Assembly: GCF_025772985.1 (NCBI RefSeq)
Contig: NZ_JAKMTB010000008.1
Location: forward strand, 1-44,741
Length of the DNA stretch: 44,741 nt
Reading direction: 5' to 3'
DNA from: Campylobacter sp. CNRCH_2014_0184h
GTDB lineage: Bacteria > Campylobacterota > Campylobacteria > Campylobacterales > Campylobacteraceae
Shown: positions 28,101 through 37,473 of the stretch, one piece after another
How positions within the stretch are numbered: the first letter of the stretch is position 1
Layout of the letters: each line of letters starts with the position of its first letter
Made by a program: the position numbers and the translations under genes
The notes under the pieces: generated by a model
Told to the model about the DNA's origin: nothing
Database searches by the model: none
What the model saw: the letters and a program-made list of their open reading frames with translations, nothing else

Positions 28101-29447
28101 ATGGATCAAAAACATTTTGATACCGTGGTAATTGGCGGTGGGATTTCTGGTGCTGCAGTATTTTACGAGCTGGCTAGATACACAAATATTCAAAATATTG
28201 CTTTGTTAGAAAAATACAATAGCGCTGCAACTTTAAATAGCCATAGCACAAGCAATTCACAAACTATCCACTGTGGTGATATAGAGACAAATTACACTTT
28301 AGAAAAAGCAAAAAAAGTTAAAACAACAGCAGATATGATTGTAAAATATGGTCTTTTGCAAAATGCACAAAATAAGTTTATGCACTCACACCAAAAACTC
28401 GCACTTGCAGTTGGAGACAAAGAATGCGAGTATATGAAAAACAGATATGAAGAATTTAAAGAATTATATCCTTATATTAAATTTTATACTAAAGATGAAA
28501 TTAAGCAAATAGAACCTAATGTTGTATTAGGCGAAGATGGCATAAATGATAGAACCGATGAAGTAGTAGCTATGGGTGTAGAAGCAGGAGCGGTTTATAC
28601 TACAGTAGATTTTGGCTTGATGAGTCAAAATCTTATAGAGCAAGCTTGCAAACAAGGAAAAAATACTCATGTTGCCTATAATCAAGAAGTTGTGTTTATA
28701 GAAAAAAAAGATGATATTTTTTATATTAAAACAAAAGATTTTAAAGAATATAGCGCGAAATCTATTATAGTAAATGCAGGAGCGCATTCTTTATTTTTGG
28801 CACATAAAATGGGTATAGGATTAGATAAATCTTGCTTTCCGGTTGCAGGAAGTTTTTATATGTCTAAAAGAAAAATTTTAAATGGTAAAGTTTACATGGT
28901 GCAAAATCCAAAACTACCATTTGCTGCGCTACATGGTGATCCTGATTTATTAGCTAATATGAATACACGCTTTGGCCCTACTGCCTTAGTTATCCCTATG
29001 TTAGAAAGATACCATGGTTTTAAATCACTACCTGAATTTTTCAAAACACTTAACTTAGACATGAATGTAGTTAAAATTTGTTTTAATCTTTTTAAAGATT
29101 CTACTATTAGAAATTATATTCTTTATAATTATTTGTTTGAAATTCCTTATATTAACAAAAGACTTTTTGTAAAAGATGCCAAAAAAATAGTTCCTAGTTT
29201 AAAAACAGATGATATTTACTATGCTAAAAACTTTGGCGGAGTGCGTCCTCAAGTGCTTGATAAAAAGGCAGGAGAATTAATGCTTGGTGAAGCAAGTATC
29301 ACTGAAATTCCAGGTATAATTTTCAATATGACACCAAGTCCAGGTGCTACAAGCTGTCTTGGCAATGGTTATAGAGATGCAAAACTTATTTGTCAATACT
29401 TGGGTGCTAATTTTAATGAGGATTTATTTACTAGCGAACTACTATAA
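28101..29447 (+). CDS. mqo: Malate:quinone oxidoreductase
   Basis: FAD enzyme of the inner-membrane surface that oxidises malate to oxaloacetate and passes electrons to quinone. The N-terminus FDTVVIGGGISGAAVFYEL is a dinucleotide-binding Rossmann motif. NSQTIHCGDIETNYTLEKA and GVRPQVLDKKAGELMLGEA follow, and the C-terminus holds the FAD-binding TPSPGATSCLGNGYRDA. The start at 28101 is preferred because AAAGGA stands before it; the frame is open to 28056 but that extension lacks such a site. The result is 448 residues. A possible -10 (TATTAT, 28060-28065) lies in the upstream gap. pyk follows after 12 bases. Confidence 0.93.
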   Translation: MDQKHFDTVVIGGGISGAAVFYELARYTNIQNIALLEKYNSAATLNSHSTSNSQTIHCGDIETNYTLEKAKKVKTTADMIVKYGLLQNAQNKFMHSHQKLALAVGDKECEYMKNRYEEFKELYPYIKFYTKDEIKQIEPNVVLGEDGINDRTDEVVAMGVEAGAVYTTVDFGLMSQNLIEQACKQGKNTHVAYNQEVVFIEKKDDIFYIKTKDFKEYSAKSIIVNAGAHSLFLAHKMGIGLDKSCFPVAGSFYMSKRKILNGKVYMVQNPKLPFAALHGDPDLLANMNTRFGPTALVIPMLERYHGFKSLPEFFKTLNLDMNVVKICFNLFKDSTIRNYILYNYLFEIPYINKRLFVKDAKKIVPSLKTDDIYYAKNFGGVRPQVLDKKAGELMLGEASITEIPGIIFNMTPSPGATSCLGNGYRDAKLICQYLGANFNEDLFTSELL

Positions 29448-29459
29448 AAAGGATAAAAA

Positions 29460-30911
29460 ATGCTAAAAAAAACAAAAATAGTTGCAACGATTGGACCAGC
29501 AAGTGAAAACGAAGCTACAATAAGACAAATGATTATTAATGGGGTGAATGTTTTTCGTTTAAATTTTTCACATGGAACCCATGAGTATCATAGTCAAAAT
29601 CTAGCTACTATTAGAAAAGTAGCAACTGAACTTAATGCAAGAATTGGAATTTTGCAAGATATTAGTGGACCAAAAATTAGAACCTTAAAAATTCCAGAAG
29701 CTTTTGAATTAAAAAATGGAGATAGACTAGACTTTTACAAGGATACTTTTGAAGGAGAAAAACTTTCTAATGAACATTATAAAGTCTGTATTAATCATCC
29801 TGAAATTCTTTCAATGCTAAAGGTAGGAGAATACATCTATCTTTGTGATGGCTCCATCAAAACTAAAGTAGTGCAAGTTGAAAAAGATTTTATCCAAACC
29901 CAAGTAGAAAATAGCGGGGTGCTAAGTTCAAACAAGGGAATTAATTTTCCTAATACAAAAATTAATATCGATGTTATCACCCAAAAAGATAAAGATGATC
30001 TTGCATGGGGTATTAAAAATGATGTTGACTTTTTAGCCATCTCTTTTGTACAAAATGCTCATGATATTGATGAAGTTAAGAAAATACTTGATGAAAATAA
30101 TGCCAAAATTGCTATTTTTGCAAAAATAGAAAAATTTGATGCTGTTGAAAATATCGATGAAATCATAAATTGCAGTGATGGTATAATGGTAGCAAGAGGG
30201 GATTTGGGTATTGAAGTGCCTTATTATAGAGTGCCGAATATACAAAAACTCATCATTAAAAAGGCTAACGAGGCTAATAAACCTGTCATCACTGCTACTC
30301 AAATGCTTTTTTCGCTTGCAAAATCCAAAACTGCCACAAGAGCTGAAATTTCAGATGTTGCTAATGCGGTACTTGATGGCACTGACGCAGTTATGCTTAG
30401 CGAAGAAAGCGCAGTAGGGATTGATCCGGCAAATGCGGTTGATATTATGACTCAAACCATTATAGAAACAGAAAAAAACTATCCTTATGAAAAATTTGAA
30501 ACCTTTAAATGTTTCAATGAAACCGATATTATTGCCAAATCAAGCACACAACTAGCAACCGATTTAAATGCAAATGCAATTTTTACCATCACAAGTAGTG
30601 GTGCTTCTGCGGTTAAAACAGCAAGATATCGTCCAAAAATGGATATCATAGCTATTACTCATTCTAAAAAAGCTTTAAATTTTTTAAGTATAGTTTGGGG
30701 AGTTCAACCTGCTATATTAATAGAAAAACATGAAAATTTAACAGAGCTTTTAAGCAATTCTGTAAAACTTGGAGTCGAAAAAGGCCTTATGAAAAAAGAT
30801 GGAGTTTATACTCTTACTGCAGGTTTTCCAATAGGTGTTGCAGGAAGTACAAATTTAATTAGAATTTTACAAAAAGATCAAATTGAATATTATTTAAGTT
30901 TGGGAAAATAA
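29460..30911 (+). CDS. pyk: Pyruvate kinase
   Basis: Converts phosphoenolpyruvate and ADP to pyruvate and ATP. The 483 residues show TKIVATIGPASE at the start, the active-site region IAIFAKIEKFDAVENIDEII, MVARGDLGIEVP and TATQMLFSLAKSKTATRAEI. Campylobacters usually lack phosphofructokinase, so the enzyme serves lower glycolysis rather than sugar catabolism; that is family knowledge. It is preceded by AAAGGA and ends inside a strong inverted repeat shared with convergent gmhA. Confidence 0.97.
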   Translation: MLKKTKIVATIGPASENEATIRQMIINGVNVFRLNFSHGTHEYHSQNLATIRKVATELNARIGILQDISGPKIRTLKIPEAFELKNGDRLDFYKDTFEGEKLSNEHYKVCINHPEILSMLKVGEYIYLCDGSIKTKVVQVEKDFIQTQVENSGVLSSNKGINFPNTKINIDVITQKDKDDLAWGIKNDVDFLAISFVQNAHDIDEVKKILDENNAKIAIFAKIEKFDAVENIDEIINCSDGIMVARGDLGIEVPYYRVPNIQKLIIKKANEANKPVITATQMLFSLAKSKTATRAEISDVANAVLDGTDAVMLSEESAVGIDPANAVDIMTQTIIETEKNYPYEKFETFKCFNETDIIAKSSTQLATDLNANAIFTITSSGASAVKTARYRPKMDIIAITHSKKALNFLSIVWGVQPAILIEKHENLTELLSNSVKLGVEKGLMKKDGVYTLTAGFPIGVAGSTNLIRILQKDQIEYYLSLGK

Positions 30912-30922
30912 CCCAAACTTAA
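30894..30922. terminator. Bidirectional terminator between pyk and gmhA
   Basis: Arms TTAAGTTTGGG (30894-30904) and CCCAAACTTAA (30912-30922) are perfect complements around the loop AAAATAA. The loop contains the pyk TAA stop and the right arm the gmhA TAA stop. T-rich or mixed AT sequence follows on both strands. The position between two converging genes fits a shared terminator. Confidence 0.75.
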
Positions 30923-31485
30923 TATTCTTCTTCTATCAAATCACATAAACAATGTATAATTAAAATATGCATTTCTTGAATTCTAGCTGTATCATCGCTT
31001 GGAATGACTATATTATGCTCACATAGTTCATTCATCACTCCACCACCCTTTCCACTGAGTCCTATACACTTAGCACCAATTTCTCTAGCTTTTTCAAAAG
31101 CTTTAATCACATTTGGACTTTTTCCACTAGTAGAAATTCCAATCAACACATCATTATCACTAGCTAAAGCTTCAACTTGTCTTGAAAAAACAAATTCAAA
31201 ACCATAATCATTTCCTATAGCACTTAAAGCAGAAGTATCAGTGCTTAGAGCAATAGCAGCTAAAGCCTTTCTTTCTTTTTTATATCTTCCGCTAAGTTCA
31301 GCTGCAAAATGCTGGCTATCTGCAGCGCTTCCACCATTTCCACAAATTAAAATTTTCCCACCACTTTTCAAGCACACTTTTAACTCTTGAGCAACCATAG
31401 CAATTTGCTCTTTTAAACTCAAACTTTGTTCTAAAGTTTTTTGATGTTGAATAAATTCCTTTTCGATTTTATTTATCATTTGCAA
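30919..31485 (-). CDS. gmhA: Sedoheptulose 7-phosphate isomerase
   Basis: First step of ADP-heptose synthesis: sedoheptulose 7-phosphate to D-glycero-D-manno-heptose 7-phosphate. The 188-residue SIS-domain protein shows [20 protein letters not shown] and [20 protein letters not shown], with the C-terminal segment [21 protein letters not shown] expected of GmhA. It overlaps hldE by 17 bases and is last in the gmhB–hldD–hldE–gmhA run. Confidence 0.95.
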   Translation of the reverse strand: MQMINKIEKEFIQHQKTLEQSLSLKEQIAMVAQELKVCLKSGGKILICGNGGSAADSQHFAAELSGRYKKERKALAAIALSTDTSALSAIGNDYGFEFVFSRQVEALASDNDVLIGISTSGKSPNVIKAFEKAREIGAKCIGLSGKGGGVMNELCEHNIVIPSDDTARIQEMHILIIHCLCDLIEEEY

Positions 31486-32842
31486 TCCTATTAATTATAT
31501 TGGTAGTGCTAAATCCATCTTCAAAGTCGATCAATTCTACTTTTTTTACTAAATTTGAACCCACTACCTCTTTGTCTTTATAATCAGCTCCCTTAACTAG
31601 CACATCAGGTTTTAAAAACTCTATCAATTCATAAGGAGTATCCTCATCAAAAATCACTACATAATCTACAAAATACATGCTCGCAAGCATACATGCACGT
31701 TGAAACTCTAAATTTATAGGTCTTGAATTTCCTTTTAGTCTTTTTACGCTTTCATCTGAATTTAAACCTACAACTAAGATATCTCCTAATTTTTTAGCTT
31801 TTTCAAGATATTTTATATGACCATAATGCATAATATCAAAACACCCGTTGGTAAAAACTACTTTTTGATCTTGTAGCAATTTTACAAGCTCTTCTTTGCT
31901 TTTAATTTTATCTTCAAAAGAAGCTTTTTTGAGGTTTTTTATCTCTTCTAAACTTACACTCACACTTCCTACTTTTGCTACCACAACAGCTGCTGCATCA
32001 TTTGCTAGCTCGCACGCTTTTACAATATCAACTTTTAAAGCCAAAGCATAAGCAAGCATAGCTATAACACTATCTCCAGCTCCTGTTACATCATAAACCT
32101 CCAAGGCTTTTGCAGGGATAATATGTAATTTTTCATCAAAAAGTGCTATTCCTTCTTCAGATAAAGTTATGATAGAATAAGCTAAATTTAAATCATCTTT
32201 TAATTTTTTCAAAGCTTTTTCTAAATTATCAATTTTTTCTACACCCAAAGCTTGAATAGCTTCTTTTTTATTTGGAGTTAGTAAGGTTGCATTTTGATAT
32301 TTGCTAAAATCACTTCCTTTTGGATCAATCAAAATAGGTAAATTTAAAGTATTTGCATGCTCTATCAAAGCTTTTGTTACTTTTGAAGTTAAAACTCCTT
32401 TGGCATAATCACTCAAAACAATCGCATCATAATCTTTTGCGATTTTTTTATACTCTTGAATAATTTCATCTTCTAATTTAGTATCAAAATCATTCTCATC
32501 ATCAAGTCTTAAAACTTGCTGAGAATGTGATAAAACTCTGCTCTTAAGAGGGGTTTTTCTATCTTTTTCTACTAATAATTTTGCATTTAAATTCTCTTTT
32601 AAAAATCTTCCACTCTCATCATCACCCACAAGTCCTAGAGCAAAAACCTCAGCACCAAGACTTTTTAAATTTGCATATACATTACCAGCTCCACCTAGTC
32701 TTTTGTCTTCTTTTTGTGATTTCATCACCATTACAGGAGCTTCTGGAGAAATTCTAGTACAATCACACCATATATAATGATCCACCATAAAATCCCCAAC
32801 AACTAAAATTTTTGGCTTTTTAGAACTTAAAAAATCAAGCAT
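31469..32842 (-). CDS. hldE: Bifunctional heptose 7-phosphate kinase / heptose 1-phosphate adenylyltransferase
   Basis: Performs two steps of ADP-heptose synthesis. The 457 residues are a fusion of a ribokinase-type sugar kinase (about 1-315, with [17 protein letters not shown] and [16 protein letters not shown]) and a nucleotidyltransferase (about 330-457, with [20 protein letters not shown]). Both active-site signatures are intact. Length matches the usual 460-480. It overlaps hldD by 8 bases and gmhA by 17. Confidence 0.96.
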   Translation of the reverse strand: MLDFLSSKKPKILVVGDFMVDHYIWCDCTRISPEAPVMVMKSQKEDKRLGGAGNVYANLKSLGAEVFALGLVGDDESGRFLKENLNAKLLVEKDRKTPLKSRVLSHSQQVLRLDDENDFDTKLEDEIIQEYKKIAKDYDAIVLSDYAKGVLTSKVTKALIEHANTLNLPILIDPKGSDFSKYQNATLLTPNKKEAIQALGVEKIDNLEKALKKLKDDLNLAYSIITLSEEGIALFDEKLHIIPAKALEVYDVTGAGDSVIAMLAYALALKVDIVKACELANDAAAVVVAKVGSVSVSLEEIKNLKKASFEDKIKSKEELVKLLQDQKVVFTNGCFDIMHYGHIKYLEKAKKLGDILVVGLNSDESVKRLKGNSRPINLEFQRACMLASMYFVDYVVIFDEDTPYELIEFLKPDVLVKGADYKDKEVVGSNLVKKVELIDFEDGFSTTNIINRIANDK

Positions 32843-33788
32843 TTACTTCCTTTTCATAAAGCCTTTTAATCTCATCTAAATAATCTTTTATTCCCTCTTC
32901 AAGACTAAATTTAGCTTTATATGAAAAACTCTCATCTAATTTTGCTTGAGTATGAAATTGATAAGCATTTTTATAAGGATTAGGAATATACTCACAAGGA
33001 TAATTAGTGTTTAATTCTTTTTGTAAAATATCAACTATATCTTGAAAAGTTCTTGCCTTACCTGTAGCTACATTATAAATTCCGCTTTTTGCTTCTAAAG
33101 CTTGCAAATTTGCACTCACAACATCTTTAATATATACAAAATCACGATAAATTTGATCACTTCCTTCAAATAAACGCGGACTTTTGCCCGCTAAAATTTG
33201 ATGTCCAAATTGCAAAATCATAGAAGCAGTGCTATTTTTAAAAAATTCTCCCTTGCCATATACATTAAAATATCTAAGTCCAACTATATGCATTTTATTA
33301 AAGTATTTTTTTGCTAATTTATCCATCATTAATTTTGAAAATGCGTAAGGATTTTTAGGAGCTTCACTTAAATTTACAGTTTGTGGGCTTGGTGCATCTC
33401 CATAAACTGAAGCTGAACTCGCATAGATCAATTTTGCATTAAGCTCCAAAGCAAGTTCTATAAAATCTTTAAAAGTGTTTAAATTAGTCTTTAAAACTTT
33501 GTTTTGATCATAAACAGTTGTATCTGAAATTGCAGCCTTATGAAAGATCGCATCGGGTTTAAAATCTTTTATAACTTTTAAAGTTCTTTCATCATTAATA
33601 TCACCCACATAAAGCTCACCTTCAAAATCTAAAATATTTTTAAAATGACCAAAGCTTTCTAAATTTCCATTTTCAAAAGTAGTGCTTGAACGCATTTTAT
33701 CTACAATCAAAACTTCATGTTTATCTTGAAGTTCTAAAGCAAGTGCAGAGCCTATAAAACCTGCTCCACCCGTTATCACTATTTTCAT
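32835..33788 (-). CDS. hldD: ADP-glyceromanno-heptose 6-epimerase
   Basis: Last step in making ADP-L-glycero-D-manno-heptose, the inner-core sugar donor. The 317-residue short-chain dehydrogenase-like protein has the NAD(P) loop [16 protein letters not shown], the catalytic serine region [12 protein letters not shown], the Tyr/Lys pair in [12 protein letters not shown], and [11 protein letters not shown]. It overlaps gmhB by 4 bases and hldE by 8. Confidence 0.95.
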   Translation of the reverse strand: MKIVITGGAGFIGSALALELQDKHEVLIVDKMRSSTTFENGNLESFGHFKNILDFEGELYVGDINDERTLKVIKDFKPDAIFHKAAISDTTVYDQNKVLKTNLNTFKDFIELALELNAKLIYASSASVYGDAPSPQTVNLSEAPKNPYAFSKLMMDKLAKKYFNKMHIVGLRYFNVYGKGEFFKNSTASMILQFGHQILAGKSPRLFEGSDQIYRDFVYIKDVVSANLQALEAKSGIYNVATGKARTFQDIVDILQKELNTNYPCEYIPNPYKNAYQFHTQAKLDESFSYKAKFSLEEGIKDYLDEIKRLYEKEVNA

Positions 33789-34300
33789 TTTCTATCCTTT
33801 AAATAATGCAAAAGTTCTTTTAAATTTTTAAAGACCTTATAGTTTTTATCATCATTATAATTTTCATTAATCAAAAATAGATTTTTTACACCAGCATTAA
33901 TTCCAGCTTGCATATCGCTTAAATTATCCCCTATAAAAAAAGATTGTGAAAAATCTATATCAAATTCTTGTTGTGCTTTTAAAAGCATGCCAGGTTTTGG
34001 CTTACGACATTCACAATTTTCTAAATGTGGGCAGTGATAAATTTTTTCTATTCTAATGTTTCTTTTTAAAAACTCATCCAGCATATATGAACTTAAAATT
34101 TCAAAATCTTTTTCACTATAATAAGCTCTTGCAATGCCTGATTGATTAGTAGCTACAAAAATTAAAAAATTTTGCTTTTGAAAAAATTCGCAAAGTTCAA
34201 AAATACCATCACAAAATTCAAAATCACTGATCTTATGAACGTATTTTTTATCTATATTAATAATCCCATCTCTATCTAAAAATAACGCCCTTGTTTTCAT
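33785..34300 (-). CDS. gmhB: D-glycero-D-manno-heptose 1,7-bisphosphate phosphatase
   Basis: HAD phosphatase of the ADP-heptose pathway. The 171 residues begin with the HAD motif LFLDRDGIINID (Asp9, Asp11), followed by VATNQSGIARAYY and the zinc-binding loop CPHLENCECRKPKPGM characteristic of GmhB, then FFIGDNLSDMQAGINAG. It is the first gene of the heptose operon and diverges from the cytochrome c gene across 130 bases. From memory this gmhB–cytochrome c arrangement is shared with C. jejuni. Confidence 0.94.
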   Translation of the reverse strand: MKTRALFLDRDGIINIDKKYVHKISDFEFCDGIFELCEFFQKQNFLIFVATNQSGIARAYYSEKDFEILSSYMLDEFLKRNIRIEKIYHCPHLENCECRKPKPGMLLKAQQEFDIDFSQSFFIGDNLSDMQAGINAGVKNLFLINENYNDDKNYKVFKNLKELLHYLKDRK

Positions 34301-34382
34301 AAAAAAATTATAATGTATTTTTATTAAGATTTTTATAATTTATCAAGTAAAAAAGTTTTTTAAGCGACTTTAAATAAAAAAA

Positions 34383-34391
34383 GCTTATAAT
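34383..34391 (+). promoter_or_regulatory. -10 promoter of the cytochrome c gene
   Basis: GCTTATAAT contains a perfect TATAAT hexamer (34386-34391) after a long A/T-rich tract. Transcription would start near 34398. A strong ribosome site (AGGAGTG) precedes the ATG at 34431, which suggests high expression. Confidence 0.6.
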
Positions 34392-34430
34392 TCAAAACAT
34401 TTTATTTTCAATTTATATAGGAGTGATACA

Positions 34431-34736
34431 ATGAAAAAGCTACTTGTTTTATCAGCTTTAGCATGTCTTGGTGTTTCAGCTTTTGCTGCAGATGGTGCTA
34501 CACTTTACAAAAAATGTGCAGTATGTCATGGTGCTAAAGCAGATAAAGTTTATCTTAACAAAGTTCCTGCTTTAAATTCTTTAACTGCAGCTGAAAGATT
34601 GCAATACATGAAAGACTATGCAGCAGGTAAAAGAAACGCTTATGGTCAAGGTGCTATCATGAAAATCAACCTTAAAGGTTTAACAGAAGCAGATTTCAAA
34701 GCAATTGAAGAATATATCGAAAGCTTAAAAAAATAA
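34431..34736 (+). CDS. Periplasmic monohaem cytochrome c (c553 type)
   Basis: The 101-residue protein has a cleavable signal peptide (about 1-20, ending SAFAA), a single haem site CAVCH (Cys29, Cys32, His33) and a likely distal ligand Met77 (GAIMKINL). The size is that of small class I cytochromes. In C. jejuni the equivalent protein next to the heptose genes is regarded as an electron donor to the cbb3 oxidase, and here too it lies beside ccoS and ccoI. The strong ribosome site and terminator suggest an abundant, singly transcribed gene. Confidence 0.93.
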   Translation: MKKLLVLSALACLGVSAFAADGATLYKKCAVCHGAKADKVYLNKVPALNSLTAAERLQYMKDYAAGKRNAYGQGAIMKINLKGLTEADFKAIEEYIESLKK

Positions 34737-34740
34737 TTTA

Positions 34741-34762
34741 ACAGCCTTTATGGCTGTTTTTT
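34741..34762 (+). terminator. Intrinsic terminator of the cytochrome c gene
   Basis: ACAGCC (34741-34746) and GGCTGT (34752-34757) form a 6-bp stem with loop TTTAT, followed by a run of T to 34762. It starts four bases after the cytochrome stop codon and overlaps the last codons of convergent ccoS. Confidence 0.85.
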
Positions 34763-34957
34763 GTTCTTTTCTAAAGCTTCTTTTTTTCTTTTTTCTAAAA
34801 TCACCGCATCATTTAAAGCTTCTTCACTATCATTTAAAGTAGTAAATTTATAATCATCATCAAATTGTTTATTCTTTATACCCCAAAGCAAAGCGCAAAT
34901 TGCCAAAAACAAAGCAACCAAAGAAACACCTATCATCATCATTAAAACACCGTTCAT
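34748..34957 (-). CDS. ccoS: cbb3-type cytochrome oxidase assembly protein CcoS
   Basis: A 69-residue single-pass membrane protein (hydrophobic segment about 4-26) with LWGIKNKQFDDDYKF after the membrane span, the typical W-x-x-K/R-x-x-Q-F/Y-D-D pattern of CcoS. CcoS is needed for cofactor insertion into cbb3 oxidase. It overlaps ccoI by 4 bases. Its stop codon lies inside the terminator loop of the cytochrome c gene. Confidence 0.9.
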   Translation of the reverse strand: MNGVLMMMIGVSLVALFLAICALLWGIKNKQFDDDYKFTTLNDSEEALNDAVILEKRKKEALEKNKKQP

Positions 34958-37299
34958 TTTTTAATCCTTAAAGCATTTAAAATTACTATTATACTACTAA
35001 AAGACATTGATAAAGCTGCGATTAAGGGATTAATCAAACCAAAAAAAGCTAAAGGCATGCTAAAGGCATTATAAAATAAAGAAAAAGCCAAATTTTGTTT
35101 AATAATTTGATAAGTTTTTTTAGCTATTTGTATGGCTTTTTCTAAGCTTTTTAGGTCATTTTTTAACAATATAATATCACTATTTTCCATAGCAAGTTCA
35201 GAACCTTCTTTTAAAGAAATCCCAACACCTGCATAAGAAAGCGCTAAAGCATCATTTACTCCATCTCCTACCATTAAAACCTTACCTGTTTGATTTAAAT
35301 TAGCTATTATTTGCATTTTATCTTCTGGCATACACGAGGCTTTGAAATTATTTATTTTTAATTTTTCAGCCACCTTACTCACAGCAGATAAATTATCACC
35401 ACTTAACATATAAATTTGCATTTTACATTCTTTCATAAATCTAATCAACTCTTCAGAGCTTTCTCTCATACTATCTTCTAACTCAAAAACTGCCAATATA
35501 ATTTTATTTTTAGCAAATATAAAATGCGTGGTTTGAAATTCTTGTACTTGTATATGATTTTCTTTGAAAAATTTCTCATTTCCTCCCAAAAATTCATCTT
35601 TACCCAAAAAAGCTTTATAACCTCTTGCTTGAAAATTTTGAACTTTTTCAAATTCTATTCTGCCATCGATTTTTTCATCTAAAAATTTCAAAATGCTTTT
35701 AGCCACTGGGTGGTTAGTCAGGTGTAAGAAATTTAATAACTCATTTTTATCCAAACTCTCATCCAAAAAGCTTTTTTTAACTTCTAAACTAGCCTTTGTT
35801 AAAACCCCTGTTTTATCAAACACAGCCACATTGCACTTGCTCAAATCCTCCACAACACCTGCTTCTTTGAATAAAATTTTTTCTTTCAAACCAGCACTAA
35901 TTGCCACTAAAGAACTCACCGGAGTAGCCAAAGCCAAAGCACATGGGCAAGCTATAATTAACACAGAAACCATGCGTATCATAGCCTCTTCAAAACCCAA
36001 ATTTAACACAAAAAAAGTAAAAGCAAAACAAAGTAAAGCACAAGTTAAGATAATAGGTGAAAAATACTTACTTACTTGCTGTACCATTTTTTCTATTTTG
36101 GCTTTTTTTGAACTTGAGTTTTCAAGTAAATTAATAATCCTAGCTAATTTAGAATCCTTATAAAGTGCATTTGCCCTATATAAAGCATTCCCGCTTAAAA
36201 CCAAAGAAGCAGAATAAATCATATCATCTTTTTGCACATCAAGTGGTAAACTCTCTCCACTTAAACTAGACATATCCAAGCTAATATTACCACTAACACA
36301 CACTCCATCTATTAAAATTCTATCGCCTTCTTTTAATTCTATAATATCTCCTATTTGTACTTCTTCTACATCGATATTTTCTATTTTGTCATTTTTTAAA
36401 ACCCTTACTTCACTACTTAAAAACGATCGTAAATGATCAAGCGTATCAAGGGCTTTTTTCTTACTTAAAAGCTCTAAGTACTTTCCTATAAAAACAAAAC
36501 AAATAATCATCGCCACAGAATCAAAATACACTTGCGAAGCTCTTGAAAACATTGCCCATATTGAATATATATAAGCTAAACTTGCCCCACTAATTACCAA
36601 AGTATCCATATTAACACTTTTAAATTTCAAAGCATAATAGGCATTTTTATAAAAGATTGAGCCTGTATAAAAAAGCACAGGAGTACAAAGTAAAAATTCA
36701 GCAAAATGTAAAATATCCTTAGTATCAGCTTCCATGCCACTAAAAAATCCAGCATACTTGGCTACAGATATCCACATGATATTCATCACACAAGCTATGG
36801 CAACTATTAATTTTGCATAAAAATCTCTTTTAGTTTGGGTTGCTCTTTGTTCATTCTTTGTAGGCAAATACACACTAGCTTTATAACCAATACTTTCTAT
36901 GCTTTGGATAATTTTTGCTAAATTTATACTTTTTTCATCAAAAACAATTCTAGCTTTATGAGTAATAGAATTAATATCAACTTCTATCACCCCTTCACTT
37001 TTAATGAGAATTTTTTCATTAAGCCAAACACAGGCGGCACAATGAATTTCTTCTATAAGTAAAAAAATCTCACTAAAACCTTCTTTGGTTTTTTGTATGT
37101 ATTTTTCATAATCTTTAACATTATGTTCTATTATGGCAGGAGTTAGGGTTTGATTGCCAAGTTTTTCATAAAATTCTTCCAAATTATTTTCTTGTAAAAT
37201 CTCATAAACACTCTCACAACCCTTACAGCAAAAATAATTTCCATTTTTTTCTATCATTTGATCTTGTCTGAAACTTAATTGGCAGTGTTTACATTTCAT
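34954..37299 (-). CDS. ccoI: Heavy-metal P-type ATPase, CcoI/FixI-like copper transporter
   Basis: The 781-residue protein fits a P1B copper ATPase of the kind that supplies copper to cbb3 oxidase. An N-terminal cysteine-rich domain (Cys3, Cys6, Cys24, Cys25, Cys28) precedes a heavy-metal-associated domain with CAAC (87-90), then eight membrane segments with the ion motif CPC (451-453), and ATP-binding motifs including HPVAKSI and VGDGVNDALAL. The phosphorylation motif reads DKTGVLT (Asp495, Val499) instead of the usual DKTGTLT; the catalytic Asp is intact. The ccoS overlap supports the CcoI call over CopA. An in-frame export role for other metals is not excluded. Confidence 0.87.
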   Translation of the reverse strand: MKCKHCQLSFRQDQMIEKNGNYFCCKGCESVYEILQENNLEEFYEKLGNQTLTPAIIEHNVKDYEKYIQKTKEGFSEIFLLIEEIHCAACVWLNEKILIKSEGVIEVDINSITHKARIVFDEKSINLAKIIQSIESIGYKASVYLPTKNEQRATQTKRDFYAKLIVAIACVMNIMWISVAKYAGFFSGMEADTKDILHFAEFLLCTPVLFYTGSIFYKNAYYALKFKSVNMDTLVISGASLAYIYSIWAMFSRASQVYFDSVAMIICFVFIGKYLELLSKKKALDTLDHLRSFLSSEVRVLKNDKIENIDVEEVQIGDIIELKEGDRILIDGVCVSGNISLDMSSLSGESLPLDVQKDDMIYSASLVLSGNALYRANALYKDSKLARIINLLENSSSKKAKIEKMVQQVSKYFSPIILTCALLCFAFTFFVLNLGFEEAMIRMVSVLIIACPCALALATPVSSLVAISAGLKEKILFKEAGVVEDLSKCNVAVFDKTGVLTKASLEVKKSFLDESLDKNELLNFLHLTNHPVAKSILKFLDEKIDGRIEFEKVQNFQARGYKAFLGKDEFLGGNEKFFKENHIQVQEFQTTHFIFAKNKIILAVFELEDSMRESSEELIRFMKECKMQIYMLSGDNLSAVSKVAEKLKINNFKASCMPEDKMQIIANLNQTGKVLMVGDGVNDALALSYAGVGISLKEGSELAMENSDIILLKNDLKSLEKAIQIAKKTYQIIKQNLAFSLFYNAFSMPLAFFGLINPLIAALSMSFSSIIVILNALRIKK

Positions 37300-37420
37300 C
37301 TTATACTTTCTTCAATAATTTTTTACAATATTTTATCATTTTTTAAAATCACTATTTTAAAAATTATTTACAAAGCTATATTATAATTTTAAAAATTTGA
37401 CAAAGAAGCATTTTTTTGAA

Positions 37421-37426
37421 TAAAAT
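37421..37426 (+). promoter_or_regulatory. Putative -10 promoter element of rho
   Basis: TAAAAT follows a run of seven T on the plus strand, 47 bases before the rho ATG. The 174-base gap between ccoI and rho also contains a minus-strand GATAAAAT (37330-37337) that could serve ccoI. I see no other gene or clear hairpin in this gap. Confidence 0.4.
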
Positions 37427-37473
37427 CTCTTATTCATTATTAAATACTACATTTTCTACATTTTAGAGGATAT

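Noticed and set aside
35693-36163. Plus-strand open frame of 156 codons opposite ccoI
   Set aside because: It is the antisense of a conserved ATPase domain and encodes a Lys/Ser/Leu-rich product with no recognisable domain or start signal.
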